This document shows, in pieces, positions 1 to 8,047 of a DNA stretch of 30,983 nt (within the stretch, counting starts at the first letter, position 1; each line of letters starts with the position of its first letter). A program made the translations under genes and the position numbers. Below the pieces are notes generated by a model. That model worked only from the letters and a program-made list of their open reading frames with translations. It did not search any database and was not told the origin of the DNA. The stretch spans positions 1 through 30,983 of the forward strand of contig JAFGNO010000070.1 of assembly GCA_016926985.1 (NCBI GenBank), in the 5' to 3' direction. Source of the DNA: Anaerolineae bacterium (GTDB lineage Bacteria; Chloroflexota; Anaerolineae; Aggregatilineales; UBA3940).

Positions 1-1212
1 CCAGATGGGGAGCGTCCCACCCTCAATGGGAAAACGCCAGCCGCGCAACATGGCAATGATATCCAGCCCGTACAGCCAGGGGCGCGGGATGCTCGCCGGG
101 CTGGGCGGCGCGCAGGCTGCGGCGTCTTCACGCTCAGGCCCCGGGAAGACTACTACCTCTCCTTCAAACAGGGCATATAACCGCCCATTGGAGAAAACCG
201 CCGCGCGCAGCAGCCCGGGCGTGCTGAAGCCGAAGACATAACGCGAGATCGGTTCACCGGTCACCTGATCAAAGAGGGCAATCTCCCGATGGAAAGCATC
301 AACGGTAAACACCGCGTCTACACCCAGGTGGTCAGATGCACCGATTGACAGAGCCAGCCCGGGCGCTTCCTCCGCCTCACGAAACAGGGGCCAGCGCCCT
401 TCGCGGATGACCTCGGTGCTGCCATCGCGCAGGAGCGCATGATAGCGCCCGCCGGAAGCCGCCAGGTCAACCGCCGTCATCAGCCCCTCATCCTGGTAGA
501 TAAACTCAAGCAGACCGGGATTGTACAGTGTCCACAATGCGCCATGGGCCGTATCAAGGAGAACAGGCCGGTTTTCATGATCGACAGTCACCGCGACCAT
601 CTGGGGATAGACCTCCGCCTGGTCATCAGGCGCGGCGCGGTAGACCAGACTGGTCTGGCTGCTCGACAGGTCCAGGCTGTAAAGGCTGCCCGCTTTATCC
701 AGCAGGTAGAGCTGTTCGCCTTTGATATCAGGCGCCATATCAACCAGCTCCTGGACCACCCGGTCGCCGATCCGGACACCTGGTAGCAGCACCGGCTCAA
801 AAGCTGCCACACCAGCATCGACCACAGCCTGTTCGGCAGCGTACAGGCCCGCATTGGCGACGACATAAACCCTGCCGCCAGCGGCAGCTATACTCACTGC
901 GGGGGCTGCAGCGGAATTGGTGGTATCAGCGATCACCGGGACAAGAAGCGTGTTTGACTCGCAGGCAATCGTCAGCCCGGAAGAATCCGGCAGCACGACG
1001 GCGGGCGGCTGGGTCACCACCGCAGTCGGGATGGGGATGCGGGTCGAAGTGGGCTCTGTCAGCAGGGTCTGGGTGGGATTCGGATTGGCAGGGTCAGCGG
1101 TATCCATCGTCAGCGGGCCATTACCCGCTGGCTGGCAGCCCACAGGAATCAGAGCCATAAGTGTCAGGGCTGTAATCCATCGCCGGAAGAATGAAGGAGT
1201 GGTTAATCGCAT
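1..1212 (-). CDS. Secreted lipoprotein, C-terminal part beyond window edge
   Basis: An uninterrupted minus-strand frame of 404 codons runs from an ATG at 1212 off the left edge, so the stop is not seen. The N-terminus is a lipoprotein signal: charged MRLT..RR, a hydrophobic stretch and the lipobox IPVGC with Cys26. A Pro/Thr-rich linker follows (about residues 30-70). The rest is rich in short beta-type strands with turns such as AGGRVYVVANAGLYA and GEQLYLLDKAGSLYSLD, which looks like a repeat or propeller-like sensor domain; this is inference. The last visible residues (GWRFPIEGGTLPIW) resemble the lead-in to an M23 peptidase domain in some Chloroflexota proteins, but that domain would lie outside the window. 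I see no good ribosome site before the ATG. A hairpin separates it from the lipoprotein gene upstream. The specific function is unknown. Confidence 0.8.
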   Translation of the reverse strand, partial: MRLTTPSFFRRWITALTLMALIPVGCQPAGNGPLTMDTADPANPNPTQTLLTEPTSTRIPIPTAVVTQPPAVVLPDSSGLTIACESNTLLVPVIADTTNSAAAPAVSIAAAGGRVYVVANAGLYAAEQAVVDAGVAAFEPVLLPGVRIGDRVVQELVDMAPDIKGEQLYLLDKAGSLYSLDLSSSQTSLVYRAAPDDQAEVYPQMVAVTVDHENRPVLLDTAHGALWTLYNPGLLEFIYQDEGLMTAVDLAASGGRYHALLRDGSTEVIREGRWPLFREAEEAPGLALSIGASDHLGVDAVFTVDAFHREIALFDQVTGEPISRYVFGFSTPGLLRAAVFSNGRLYALFEGEVVVFPGPEREDAAACAPPSPASIPRPWLYGLDIIAMLRGWRFPIEGGTLPIW

Positions 1213-1230
1213 GGGAACTCGGTAAACAGG

Positions 1231-1253
1231 AGCCGGGCATTCACTGCCCGGCT
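1231..1253 (-). terminator. Hairpin after the 230-residue lipoprotein gene
   Basis: A perfect 9-base stem (AGCCGGGCA / TGCCCGGCT) with a 5-base loop lies 24 bases past the stop of the minus-strand lipoprotein gene. Read on the minus strand it is followed by CCTGTTTACC, so the T-tract is weak. It may be a poor terminator or an mRNA-stabilising hairpin. Confidence 0.5.
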
Positions 1254-1276
1254 GTTTTCATCTCTATGATGGTCTT

Positions 1277-1969
1277 CTAACGGATCGTGCCGGAGACCTG
1301 CATCCGTCCCTGTGAAAGGGAGATGAGAGTCAGGTTGGTGCGCCTCAGGGGATCGGTGGGTGCACCGGTCAGCACAGTCAGCATTGCATCGCCCAGCGCT
1401 GTGGTGAACTCGTCAGGCATCCGCAGGTTGTTGAAATCTGCACCCTGCGGGTTCAGGTGGATCTGCCCGGAGGCATCCAGAGTAGGCTGAAAGGTGATTG
1501 TCCCTGCGCCAAACTCACCGCGGGTGTCCTCCAGCGCCAGGTCAAGCCGTACCTGCCCCAGATCGATCACAACGCTGCCTCCCCGGACCGAGTCGGTTGC
1601 GCGGCGGTCGGTTTGCAGGACCTGGATGAAGTATTCACCAACCTGGTACTGGTCGGCGATAATGGTAAATTCCGCCCCGGAGGGCAGCCCGACTGTCTGT
1701 CCCCAGGCCTGCACCAGCAGCAGGTTCGGGTTAGTGGTCAGATCGTGGTATCCCGGCATCTCAGGGATGGCTGTTGGTACCGTCGTTGCCGTGGGTTCTG
1801 GCGTCTGCACACCAGTTTGCCCCCCGGTGGTGAGTGTCACCTCGCCGCCGGCAAGTTGAGTCGCCCGCGCATTAAAATTGCCCACGACCTCGTCAATACT
1901 GCCCTGACATCCCACCATCAGGAGCGCCAGGCCAATCACTGCAAATACAAACCATTTTCTGCGACCCAT
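1277..1969 (-). CDS. Secreted lipoprotein of unknown function
   Basis: This 230-residue protein starts at ATG 1969, which has GAGGTG five bases upstream; the in-frame GTG at 1975 lies inside that ribosome site and is rejected. It has a lipoprotein signal (MGRRKW, hydrophobic run, lipobox LMVGC with Cys21). A Thr/Pro linker follows (about residues 55-70), then a globular part with alternating polar and hydrophobic strands (EFTIIADQYQVGEYFIQVLQ; SVVIDLGQVRLDLALED; GTITFQPTLDASGQIHL). The C-terminal half ends in an all-beta segment (LTLISLSQGRMQVSGTIR), as in lipid-binding or bacterial cell-surface beta domains. No catalytic motif is visible. It lies downstream of glnA on the same strand with a 118-base gap. 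It should be tethered to the outer face of the cytoplasmic membrane. Confidence 0.8.
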   Translation of the reverse strand: MGRRKWFVFAVIGLALLMVGCQGSIDEVVGNFNARATQLAGGEVTLTTGGQTGVQTPEPTATTVPTAIPEMPGYHDLTTNPNLLLVQAWGQTVGLPSGAEFTIIADQYQVGEYFIQVLQTDRRATDSVRGGSVVIDLGQVRLDLALEDTRGEFGAGTITFQPTLDASGQIHLNPQGADFNNLRMPDEFTTALGDAMLTVLTGAPTDPLRRTNLTLISLSQGRMQVSGTIR

Positions 1970-2087
1970 ACACACACCTCGTGATTGTGGTTAACCTGAG
2001 CTAAACGGTCATTATCCCCTTAACTATAGCTGAATTTCACCAAAAAGGCAGTTTGTTTTCTGGAAACAGGCGTTTGTCCTGATTGGA

Positions 2088-3419
2088 TCAGAGCGTTTCC
2101 AGGTAGCGATCGATCTCCCACTGCGAGACCTGGATGCGGTATTCGTCCCACTCGGCGCGTTTCGCCCGGAGATACCACTCCGCAATATGGTCTCCCAGCG
2201 CCGACAGCACAACGTCATCCACTTCAAGTGCATCCAGCGCAGACCCAAGCGTGCCGGGCAGGGTTTCGATGCCGCGCAGCTTGAGGTCCTCGGTCGTGAA
2301 GTGATAGAGATCCTCGTTCACCGGTTCCACATGGGGCAGTTCTTTCTCAATGCCATCCAGGCCGGCATACAGCATCGCAGCAAAGGCCAGATAGGGATTG
2401 CAGCTTGGATCGGGGAAGCGAAGCTCAACCCGGGTGGATTGGTCCCGCCCGGGCGAGTAGCGCGGGATACGGATCAACGCCGAGCGGTTGACCTGCGCCC
2501 AGGAAATATAAACCGGGGCCTCATAACCGGGCGTCAGCCGCTTATAAGAGTTGACTGTAGGCGCGACCACCGCCGAAAGCGCCTTTGCATGATAAAGCTG
2601 CCCGGCAATGAAGGCATATGCCAGCGCCGACAGCTTATAGGGATCATCCGTATCAAAGAACAGGTTCTGCCCGTTTTTCAAATCTATCAGGCTCTGGTGC
2701 GTATGCATCCCTGACCCGTTGATCCCAAAAATTGGCTTGGGCATAAAGGTCGCGTAGACTCCCCAGGCGGCTGCGATGGCTTTGACCGTATACTTGAAGG
2801 TCACCGCGTTGTCGGCGGCAGTCAGCGCGTCAGCATACTCGAAGTCAATCTCGTGCTGACCGGTTGCCACCTCATGGTGGCTGGCCTCAACCGACATTCC
2901 CATCTGCTCCAGGGCCCGGACAATGTCCGCCCGGATGGACTGCGCCTCATCTTTGGGCGAGAAATCAAAATAGCCGCCGACATCATGGGGCACCGGTGCA
3001 AGAGGGCCATCGCCGTTCTTTTTAAACAGAAAAAACTCCAGTTCGGGGCCACAGTTATAGGCATATCCCAGTGTCGTGCACCGGGAAATGGCCCGGCGCA
3101 GTGCAGAGCGCGGATCGCCCTCAAACGGGGTGCCATCAGGGCGTTTGATATCACAGATCAGCCGGGCGCGCCTGCGTTCATCAGAAGTCCAGGGCAGCAC
3201 ACGATAAGTCGCGAGGTCGGGCATCAGGAACATATCGCTCTCCTGAATGCGGGCAAAACCCTGGATACTGCTCCCGTCAAACCACACCCCCCGGTCAATG
3301 GCTTCTTGCAGCCGCGCGGTGGGAATGGTCACACTTTTGATGGTACCATTGATGTCTGTAAATTGAAGGTCAATAAACTGAACATGGTCTGACTGGACCT
3401 GCCGTACGATTTCATTCAT
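2088..3419 (-). CDS. glnA: Glutamine synthetase, type I-alpha
   Basis: Glutamine synthetase makes glutamine from glutamate, ammonia and ATP in the cytoplasm and is the main ammonia-assimilation step. The ATG at 3419 is preferred over an upstream in-frame start because GAGGGGG sits about six bases before it, giving 443 residues, the usual length for the GSI-alpha class. The beta-grasp N-domain ends in FDGSSIQGF (residues 48-56), and the metal-site ELEFF is at about 126-130. HHEVATGQHE (181-190) and NGSGMHTHQSL (234-244) are family signatures, with the latter near the ATP site. Arg57 in ARIQESD matches the arginine that mediates glutamine feedback inhibition in Bacillus GSI-alpha. No adenylylation-loop tyrosine motif (NLYDLP type) is visible near the C-terminus, so control is probably by feedback rather than by adenylylation. 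The final Trp-Glu-Ile-Asp-Arg-Tyr is typical of the family. Confidence 0.96.
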   Translation of the reverse strand: MNEIVRQVQSDHVQFIDLQFTDINGTIKSVTIPTARLQEAIDRGVWFDGSSIQGFARIQESDMFLMPDLATYRVLPWTSDERRRARLICDIKRPDGTPFEGDPRSALRRAISRCTTLGYAYNCGPELEFFLFKKNGDGPLAPVPHDVGGYFDFSPKDEAQSIRADIVRALEQMGMSVEASHHEVATGQHEIDFEYADALTAADNAVTFKYTVKAIAAAWGVYATFMPKPIFGINGSGMHTHQSLIDLKNGQNLFFDTDDPYKLSALAYAFIAGQLYHAKALSAVVAPTVNSYKRLTPGYEAPVYISWAQVNRSALIRIPRYSPGRDQSTRVELRFPDPSCNPYLAFAAMLYAGLDGIEKELPHVEPVNEDLYHFTTEDLKLRGIETLPGTLGSALDALEVDDVVLSALGDHIAEWYLRAKRAEWDEYRIQVSQWEIDRYLETL

Positions 3420-3454
3420 GGGAACCCCCTCATCTTCGAACAAAGATTTGGAGA

Positions 3455-3482
3455 AGTCTACACCTCATCCGGCAGATGTCAA
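3455..3482 (-). promoter_or_regulatory. Candidate glnA promoter
   Basis: On the minus strand, TTGACA (3482-3477), a 16-base spacer and TAGACT (3460-3455) lie about 36 bases upstream of the glnA start codon. The -35 box is a perfect consensus; the -10 box matches at four of six positions. Confidence 0.6.
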
Positions 3483-3514
3483 ATGGGGCTATGGCGTCCA
3501 CCTGAGCGGTACGG

Positions 3515-3520
3515 TATAAT
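3515..3520 (+). promoter_or_regulatory. Candidate -10 box for the MBL-fold gene
   Basis: A perfect TATAAT lies 41 bases before the ATG at 3562, in the divergent spacer shared with glnA. No convincing -35 box is seen at 16-18 bases upstream, so an activator could be needed. Confidence 0.4.
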
Positions 3521-3561
3521 CGCCTAAACAGAACACATGAACGAGTGGAGACCGTGACACA

Positions 3562-4203
3562 ATGGACATTACCTGGTATGGGCACAGTTGCTTTCGCATC
3601 ATGGAGCGTGGTATTTCCAACCTTGTAGCCGACCCGTACGATGAAAGCATCGGTTACGGGGAATTAAACGTGCGCGGGGATATTGTCACGATCAGCCATG
3701 ACTCCCCCGGTCATAATGCGGCCCACCTTGTAAAACGGGCCGAGCATGTGCTGAATCGACCAGGCGAATATGAAATTGGCGGCATTTTTATCACCGGGAT
3801 TGCATCCTATAACCAGGCTGTTGAGCCCGGACAGACCTGTAGAAACATCATCTTTGTGTACCGGATCAATGATTTTACAATTGCCCACCTGGGTGACCTG
3901 GATCATGTGCCGGGGCAGGCACAGATCGAAGAGCTTGGCCCGATTGACGTGCTGATGATCCCGGTGGGAGGTGGCAGCGCATTGAACAGCACTCAGGCTT
4001 CAGAGGTAATCAGCCTGATTGAGCCATCCCTTGTAATCCCAATGCACTATAAAACTGATGCCTGCGTCAAAGACCTCGATCCCCTGGACCGGTTCCTGAA
4101 AGAAATGGGGATATCAGAATATGAAGAACTCGATGTACTGCGTGTCAAAGGCAGCACGTTTGAAGAGGAAACCCAGGTTATCGTGCTGCGCTACGCGCAG
4201 TAA
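3562..4203 (+). CDS. MBL-fold hydrolase-like protein with reduced metal site
   Basis: The 213-residue protein belongs to the UlaG-like branch of the metallo-beta-lactamase fold. It opens with ITWYGHSCFRI, the typical WxGHS(C/T)F start, and continues with VADPYD. The region that should hold HxHxDH reads His46-Asp-Ser-Pro-Gly-His51, so the second His and the Asp of the motif are replaced by Ser48 and Gly50. Later landmarks are present: RPGEYEIGGIFITGI, HLGDLDH and PMHYKTD. The ATG at 3562 follows GTGGAG by about 11 bases. The fold is clear, but the enzyme activity is not. The same loss may be a family trait in Chloroflexota, and I cannot check that here. A small gene follows 56 bases downstream and may be co-transcribed. 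Confidence 0.85.
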   Translation: MDITWYGHSCFRIMERGISNLVADPYDESIGYGELNVRGDIVTISHDSPGHNAAHLVKRAEHVLNRPGEYEIGGIFITGIASYNQAVEPGQTCRNIIFVYRINDFTIAHLGDLDHVPGQAQIEELGPIDVLMIPVGGGSALNSTQASEVISLIEPSLVIPMHYKTDACVKDLDPLDRFLKEMGISEYEELDVLRVKGSTFEEETQVIVLRYAQ

Positions 4204-4259
4204 GCGGCTTGCCAACTGTCATAAGCTGACACAATAGCCTTTTGCAGGAAGAATGAACC

Positions 4260-4562
4260 ATGATCAAACTGCTGATGAGCTGGGATATTAAAGAGGGGCG
4301 CGACGCCGAGTACTTTGAATTTGTGGTACGGGAGTGGGCCCCCGGCATTACCAAGATGGGCATTCAACCCACCGAGGCATGGTATACCATGTACGGGGAC
4401 TGCCAGCAGATCCTCACCGGAGGGATCACTGATGACATCGAAACCATGCACGCCATCCTCCAGAGTGAAGAATGGGAACGCCTGCATGAAAAGCTGCTCG
4501 ACTATGTAGATGGCTACCAGCAAAAAATCGTCCCGGCAACCGGGACGATCCAGATATTCTGA
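4260..4562 (+). CDS. Small conserved-looking protein, possible dimeric alpha/beta barrel
   Basis: This 100-residue protein starts at ATG 4260 after AGGAAGA with a seven-base gap. It has no signal peptide or membrane segment. The strand-helix order (IKLLMSWDIKEG..AEYFEFVVREWAP; EAWYTMYGDCQQILTGGI; DDIETMHAILQSEEWERLHEKLLDYVDGYQQKI) resembles small ferredoxin-like proteins such as the ABM/EthD dimeric barrels, but no family signature was recognised. It follows the MBL-fold gene on the same strand. No substrate can be inferred. Confidence 0.8.
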   Translation: MIKLLMSWDIKEGRDAEYFEFVVREWAPGITKMGIQPTEAWYTMYGDCQQILTGGITDDIETMHAILQSEEWERLHEKLLDYVDGYQQKIVPATGTIQIF

Positions 4563-4587
4563 ACTTCTCTCACGCTCACATGCAAAA

Positions 4588-4608
4588 AGCGCCGCATAAA
4601 GCGGCGCT
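4588..4608 (-). terminator. Intrinsic terminator between convergent genes
   Basis: A perfect 8-base stem (AGCGCCGC / GCGGCGCT) with loop ATAAA. On the minus strand it is followed by five T (plus-strand A run 4584-4588), so it terminates the FmdB-like gene. It lies 25 bases beyond the plus-strand gene that ends at 4562 and could slow that transcript too. Confidence 0.8.
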
Positions 4609-4636
4609 GATCATTCAGGGCAATGGGATAGGGGCG

Positions 4637-4945
4637 CTATTCTTTGCTGTCTGATGCGGTCGATGAACCGGTAGATGAGCTCGAATCGCTGCCTGAAGGT
4701 GAGGTGTCAGGGCTGGCATCTGATTTGGATTTTGCCGTACTGGTACCCGGCCCTGCCGGGTTCTTGCTTTTCTTATTATCAGTGACGTAGAACCCCGATC
4801 CTTTGAAAATGATTCCAGCAGGTTGAATCAGGCGGTGCACCGTCCCCCCACATTCGGGGCAGATACGCACCGGTTCATCGCTGAAGCTCTGCCGGCGCTC
4901 AAAGCGCACCCCGCACTCGGCACATTCATAAGCATAAATCGGCAT
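4637..4945 (-). CDS. FmdB-family zinc-ribbon protein
   Basis: The ATG at 4945 has TGGAGGG six bases upstream, giving 102 residues that begin MPIYAYECAECG, the classic FmdB/CxxC_CXXC_SSSS start. The zinc knuckle is Cys8-x2-Cys11 and Cys29-x2-Cys32. It is followed by the family's GTVHRLIQPAGIIFKGSGFYVTD segment. The C-terminal 40 residues are a low-complexity Ser/Thr/Lys/Pro tail, likely disordered. The family is usually described as a putative regulatory protein, and its molecular role is not established. The upstream in-frame extension to 5002 overlaps the promoter and is rejected. Confidence 0.9.
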   Translation of the reverse strand: MPIYAYECAECGVRFERRQSFSDEPVRICPECGGTVHRLIQPAGIIFKGSGFYVTDNKKSKNPAGPGTSTAKSKSDASPDTSPSGSDSSSSTGSSTASDSKE

Positions 4946-4973
4946 CAAAGCCCTCCAGAAGTACTGCCCCGTG

Positions 4974-5002
4974 ATTTTAACCCAATCCGAGCGGCTTGTC
5001 AC
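4974..5002 (-). promoter_or_regulatory. Promoter of the FmdB-like gene
   Basis: On the minus strand, GTGACA (5002-4997), a 17-base spacer and TAAAAT (4979-4974) each match the sigma-70 consensus at five of six positions. The -10 box ends 28 bases before the start codon at 4945. Confidence 0.6.
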
Positions 5003-5101
5003 GCCAATCGCTGACCGTTCGTATCAACTTTATCGTAGCACAAAAATACCCCCGGAAATATTAGAATTGCATCAATTTCCCCCGTTGGCCGCCCCACTCA
5101 G

Positions 5102-5130
5102 TTGACGCAGGCCGGGATCACTGGTAGAGT
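5102..5130 (+). promoter_or_regulatory. Promoter of the copper-efflux operon
   Basis: TTGACG (5102-5107), a 17-base spacer and TAGAGT (5125-5130). The GC-rich inverted repeat begins about seven bases beyond the -10 box and so covers the likely transcription start, the expected geometry for a repressor site. Confidence 0.6.
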
Positions 5131-5136
5131 CAATGC

Positions 5137-5161
5137 ATCCCCCCCCCCAGGGGGGAGGGAT
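5137..5161 (+). promoter_or_regulatory. Candidate CsoR operator
   Basis: A run of ten C, then AG, five to six G, A and GGG form a near-palindrome flanked by AT on both sides. Known CsoR operators are GC-rich pseudo-palindromes of this kind with C-tract/G-tract halves. It lies between the promoter and the ribosome site (AAGGAGAGG, 5162-5170) of the csoR gene. Confidence 0.65.
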
Positions 5162-5179
5162 AAGGAGAGGACAGGCTTG

Positions 5180-5497
5180 ATGAGCACACAGACTCAATCA
5201 TCTGAGAGAAGCAGAGTTCGCCCCACTGATGTAAAAAACGATGTGTTAAACCGTCTCAAAAGCGTCACCGGCCATGTCAACGGCATCGGGCGAATGGTAG
5301 AAGAAGATAAATACTGCATCGACATCATCCACCAGATACAGGCCGTTCAGGCCGCGCTGGATAAAGTCAGCCTGCTTATTCTGGATGACCACATGCATCA
5401 CTGTGTCAAGGATGCAATCCGCAGCGGCGATCCCGATGAGGGCGAACGGGTGCTGGATGAGCTGCACGACGTGTTTGAGACCCTGAGTAAATTATGA
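5180..5497 (+). CDS. csoR: Copper-sensing transcriptional repressor, CsoR family
   Basis: CsoR is an all-helical, DNA-binding repressor that releases copper-efflux genes when it binds Cu(I). The ATG at 5180 follows AAGGAGAGG by nine bases and gives 105 residues; the longer in-frame extension runs through the operator and is rejected. The copper ligands of the family, Cys-x-His-Cys arranged as Cys46, His71 and Cys75 (YCIDI and DDHMHHC), are all present, so this is predicted to be a Cu(I) sensor rather than an RcnR- or CstR-type member. The core RLKSVTGHVNGIGRMVEED is typical. copA begins 43 bases downstream, and both probably share the promoter at 5102-5130 and autoregulate through the GC-rich repeat. 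Confidence 0.93.
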   Translation: MSTQTQSSERSRVRPTDVKNDVLNRLKSVTGHVNGIGRMVEEDKYCIDIIHQIQAVQAALDKVSLLILDDHMHHCVKDAIRSGDPDEGERVLDELHDVFETLSKL

Positions 5498-5540
5498 ACA
5501 GTTACCAGAAAAACAGGCTGCCTGAAGAGGATTCATCACC

Positions 5541-7997
5541 ATGACTGAAACCCAAACTACCCTCCCGATCACCGGGATGACCTGCGCCAACTGCGTATCG
5601 GTTGTCGAGAAAGGGCTGTCCCGGCTGGAAGGGGTCAGCACCGCACAGGTCAACCTGGCGCTGGAACGCGCGACAGTGACTTATGACGGTGATGAACTGA
5701 GCAAAGAGGATATCATCGAGCGCATCCGGCTGACTGGCTACGATGTCGCCACGGCTGAAACCGAACTGGCGATCACCGGGATGGACTGCACCAGTTGCGC
5801 CGCCACCGTTGAAAAAGGGCTGAGGAAGCTGGATGGTGTTCTCGATGCGGCGATCAACCTTAGCACTGAGAAAGCAATCATCACCTATATCCCCGGGCTG
5901 GTCACCCGTCGAGAACTGGTGAAGCAGGTTGAGGTGATGGGGTACGGGGTTGTCGAAGCCGATTCGGGCGAGGATATGCAGGACGCTGAGCGGAAAGCGC
6001 GCCAGAAAGAACTGCGTGGGCATACCAACCGGTTGATCACCGGCGCGGCATTCACCATACCCTTGTTTATCATGAGCATGTCGCGCGACTTCGGGCTTCT
6101 GGGCCACTGGGTGCATGAGAGCTGGGTCAACTTCCTGTTCTGGGCGCTGGCAACGCCTGTCCAGTTTTACGTGGGCTGGCATTACTATGTTGGCGCGTTC
6201 AAGGCGCTGCGCAACCGGGCGGCAAACATGGATGTGCTGGTGAGCCTGGGCTCCAGCGTCGCCTATTTCTATTCAATTATCGTGACGCTGGGCCTGGCGC
6301 CGGGGCATGTCTATTTTGAAACCTCGGCAACGATCATCACGCTGATCATGACCGGTAAGCTGCTTGAGACACGGGCCAAAGGGCAGACCAGCGAGGCGAT
6401 CCGCCGGCTGATGGGCCTGCGGGCCAAAACCGCCCGGATCATCCGGGACAGCGTGGAAATTGACATTCCCATTGATGATGTCGAGGTCGGCGATCTGGTG
6501 GTTGCCCGTCCCGGCGAAAAAATCCCGGTGGATGGCGTCGTCCGCGAGGGGCAGAGCAGCGTGGACGAAAGCATGATCACCGGGGAAAGCCTGCCTGTTG
6601 AGAAAGCACCGGGCCAGAAAGTCACCGGTGCCACGATCAACAAACAGGGGCTGCTGAAGTTTGAAGCGACCGCCGTGGGACGCCAGACAACTCTCGCCCA
6701 GATCATCAAGCTGGTTGAGGATGCCCAGGCCAGCAAAGCCCCGATCCAGCGCCTGGCCGACCAGGTATCGGCGGTCTTTGTGCCGGCGGTGATCACAGTG
6801 GCGCTGATCACCTTTGCCGTCTGGTTTTTCCTTGTTCCTGAGGCAGATTTCACCACGGCAATGATCCGGATGGTGGCCGTGTTGATCATCTCCTGCCCGT
6901 GTGCGATGGGGCTGGCAACGCCCACTGCGATCATGGTCGGGACGGGGATGGGCGCACAGCGCGGCATCCTGTTTAAGAACAGCGAAGCACTGGAAAAGGC
7001 GCACAAGCTTACCGCCGTGGTTCTGGACAAAACGGGCACGATCACCCGCGGTGAGCCAACTGTCACCGACGTGGTAATCAGCGAACAGGCTTCAAACGGT
7101 ATCCAGCACACTGAAGCAGAAGTCCTCACCTATGCAGCGGCGGCTGAGCGCGGGTCCGAGCACCCGCTGGGCGCGGCAATTGTGCGAGCCGCACAGGAAC
7201 GGTCATTGACACTGTCTGAACCGCAGCAATTTACCGCGCTGTCAGGCCGGGGCATCCAGGCGCAGGTTGACGGCAGAAACATCCTGCTGGGCAATATCCA
7301 GTTGATGCAGGAGCAGCAGGTCAACCTGAACGGTCTTCAACCCAAGGCAGAACGACTGCAATCTGAAGCCAAAACAACCATGTGGATAGCGGCGGATGGC
7401 ACGGCTATCGGCGTGATCGCGGTCGCCGATACGGTCAAAGAGGGCAGCCGGGAGGCAGTCGCAGCCTTAAAGCGATTGGGACTGCACGTAGCGATGATCA
7501 CCGGCGATAACCAGATCACAGCGCAGGCAATTGCCCGTGAAACCGGGCTTGATACGGTATTCGCCGAGGTGCTGCCCGGTGAGAAAGCGGACCATGTCAG
7601 CAAGCTGCAGGACCAGGGACATACCGTGGCGATGGTCGGCGACGGGATCAACGACGCACCTGCCCTGGCCCAGGCTGATGTGGGAATCGCCATCGGCACC
7701 GGGACGGACGTGGCCATGGAAACTGCCGATGTCACGCTGATGCGTGGTGACCTGCGCAGCGTAAGCGAGGCAATCAGGCTGAGCCGGCAGACGGTCAGGA
7801 CGATCAAGCAAAACCTGTTCTGGGCATTTGGCTACAATGTCCTGCTGATCCCGGTTGCGGCAGGTGTGCTGTACCCGTTTTCATGGGCGCCCAACCTGCT
7901 GCGCCAGCTTCACCCCATCCTGGCAGCATTTGCCATGGCTTTCAGCGATGTATTTGTGATCGGAAATGCGCTGCTGCTCCGGCGCAAGAGGGTATGA
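5541..7997 (+). CDS. copA: Cu(I)-exporting P1B-type ATPase
   Basis: The 818-residue protein pumps Cu(I) out of the cytoplasm using ATP. Two heavy-metal-binding domains come first: GMTCANC (Cys15/Cys18) and GMDCTSC (Cys83/Cys86). Eight membrane helices follow in the usual order. The actuator motif is MITGESLPVEK. The transmembrane metal site is Cys452-Pro-Cys454 in SCPCAMGLATP. The phosphorylated aspartate is Asp496 in DKTGT, the nucleotide-domain HP motif is in SEHPLGAA, and the hinge is GDGINDAPALA. It ends with FVIGNALLLRRKRV. CPC plus the two CxxC domains point to Cu(I)/Ag(I). It sits between csoR and a YHS-domain gene in a copper operon. Confidence 0.97.
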   Translation: MTETQTTLPITGMTCANCVSVVEKGLSRLEGVSTAQVNLALERATVTYDGDELSKEDIIERIRLTGYDVATAETELAITGMDCTSCAATVEKGLRKLDGVLDAAINLSTEKAIITYIPGLVTRRELVKQVEVMGYGVVEADSGEDMQDAERKARQKELRGHTNRLITGAAFTIPLFIMSMSRDFGLLGHWVHESWVNFLFWALATPVQFYVGWHYYVGAFKALRNRAANMDVLVSLGSSVAYFYSIIVTLGLAPGHVYFETSATIITLIMTGKLLETRAKGQTSEAIRRLMGLRAKTARIIRDSVEIDIPIDDVEVGDLVVARPGEKIPVDGVVREGQSSVDESMITGESLPVEKAPGQKVTGATINKQGLLKFEATAVGRQTTLAQIIKLVEDAQASKAPIQRLADQVSAVFVPAVITVALITFAVWFFLVPEADFTTAMIRMVAVLIISCPCAMGLATPTAIMVGTGMGAQRGILFKNSEALEKAHKLTAVVLDKTGTITRGEPTVTDVVISEQASNGIQHTEAEVLTYAAAAERGSEHPLGAAIVRAAQERSLTLSEPQQFTALSGRGIQAQVDGRNILLGNIQLMQEQQVNLNGLQPKAERLQSEAKTTMWIAADGTAIGVIAVADTVKEGSREAVAALKRLGLHVAMITGDNQITAQAIARETGLDTVFAEVLPGEKADHVSKLQDQGHTVAMVGDGINDAPALAQADVGIAIGTGTDVAMETADVTLMRGDLRSVSEAIRLSRQTVRTIKQNLFWAFGYNVLLIPVAAGVLYPFSWAPNLLRQLHPILAAFAMAFSDVFVIGNALLLRRKRV

Positions 7998-8047
7998 TGC
8001 ACTGGCGCAGCCTGGCAGATACAATCATGACAAAAAGGAGGATAAAA

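Noticed and set aside
5137..5161. C/G homopolymer run as a phase-variable contingency tract
   Set aside because: It lies outside the coding frame, in the operator position, and the flanking symmetry fits a CsoR site better.
6273..7129. Long minus-strand frames opposite copA
   Set aside because: Antisense to a fully supported P-type ATPase; the protein sequences are low-complexity and motif-free.
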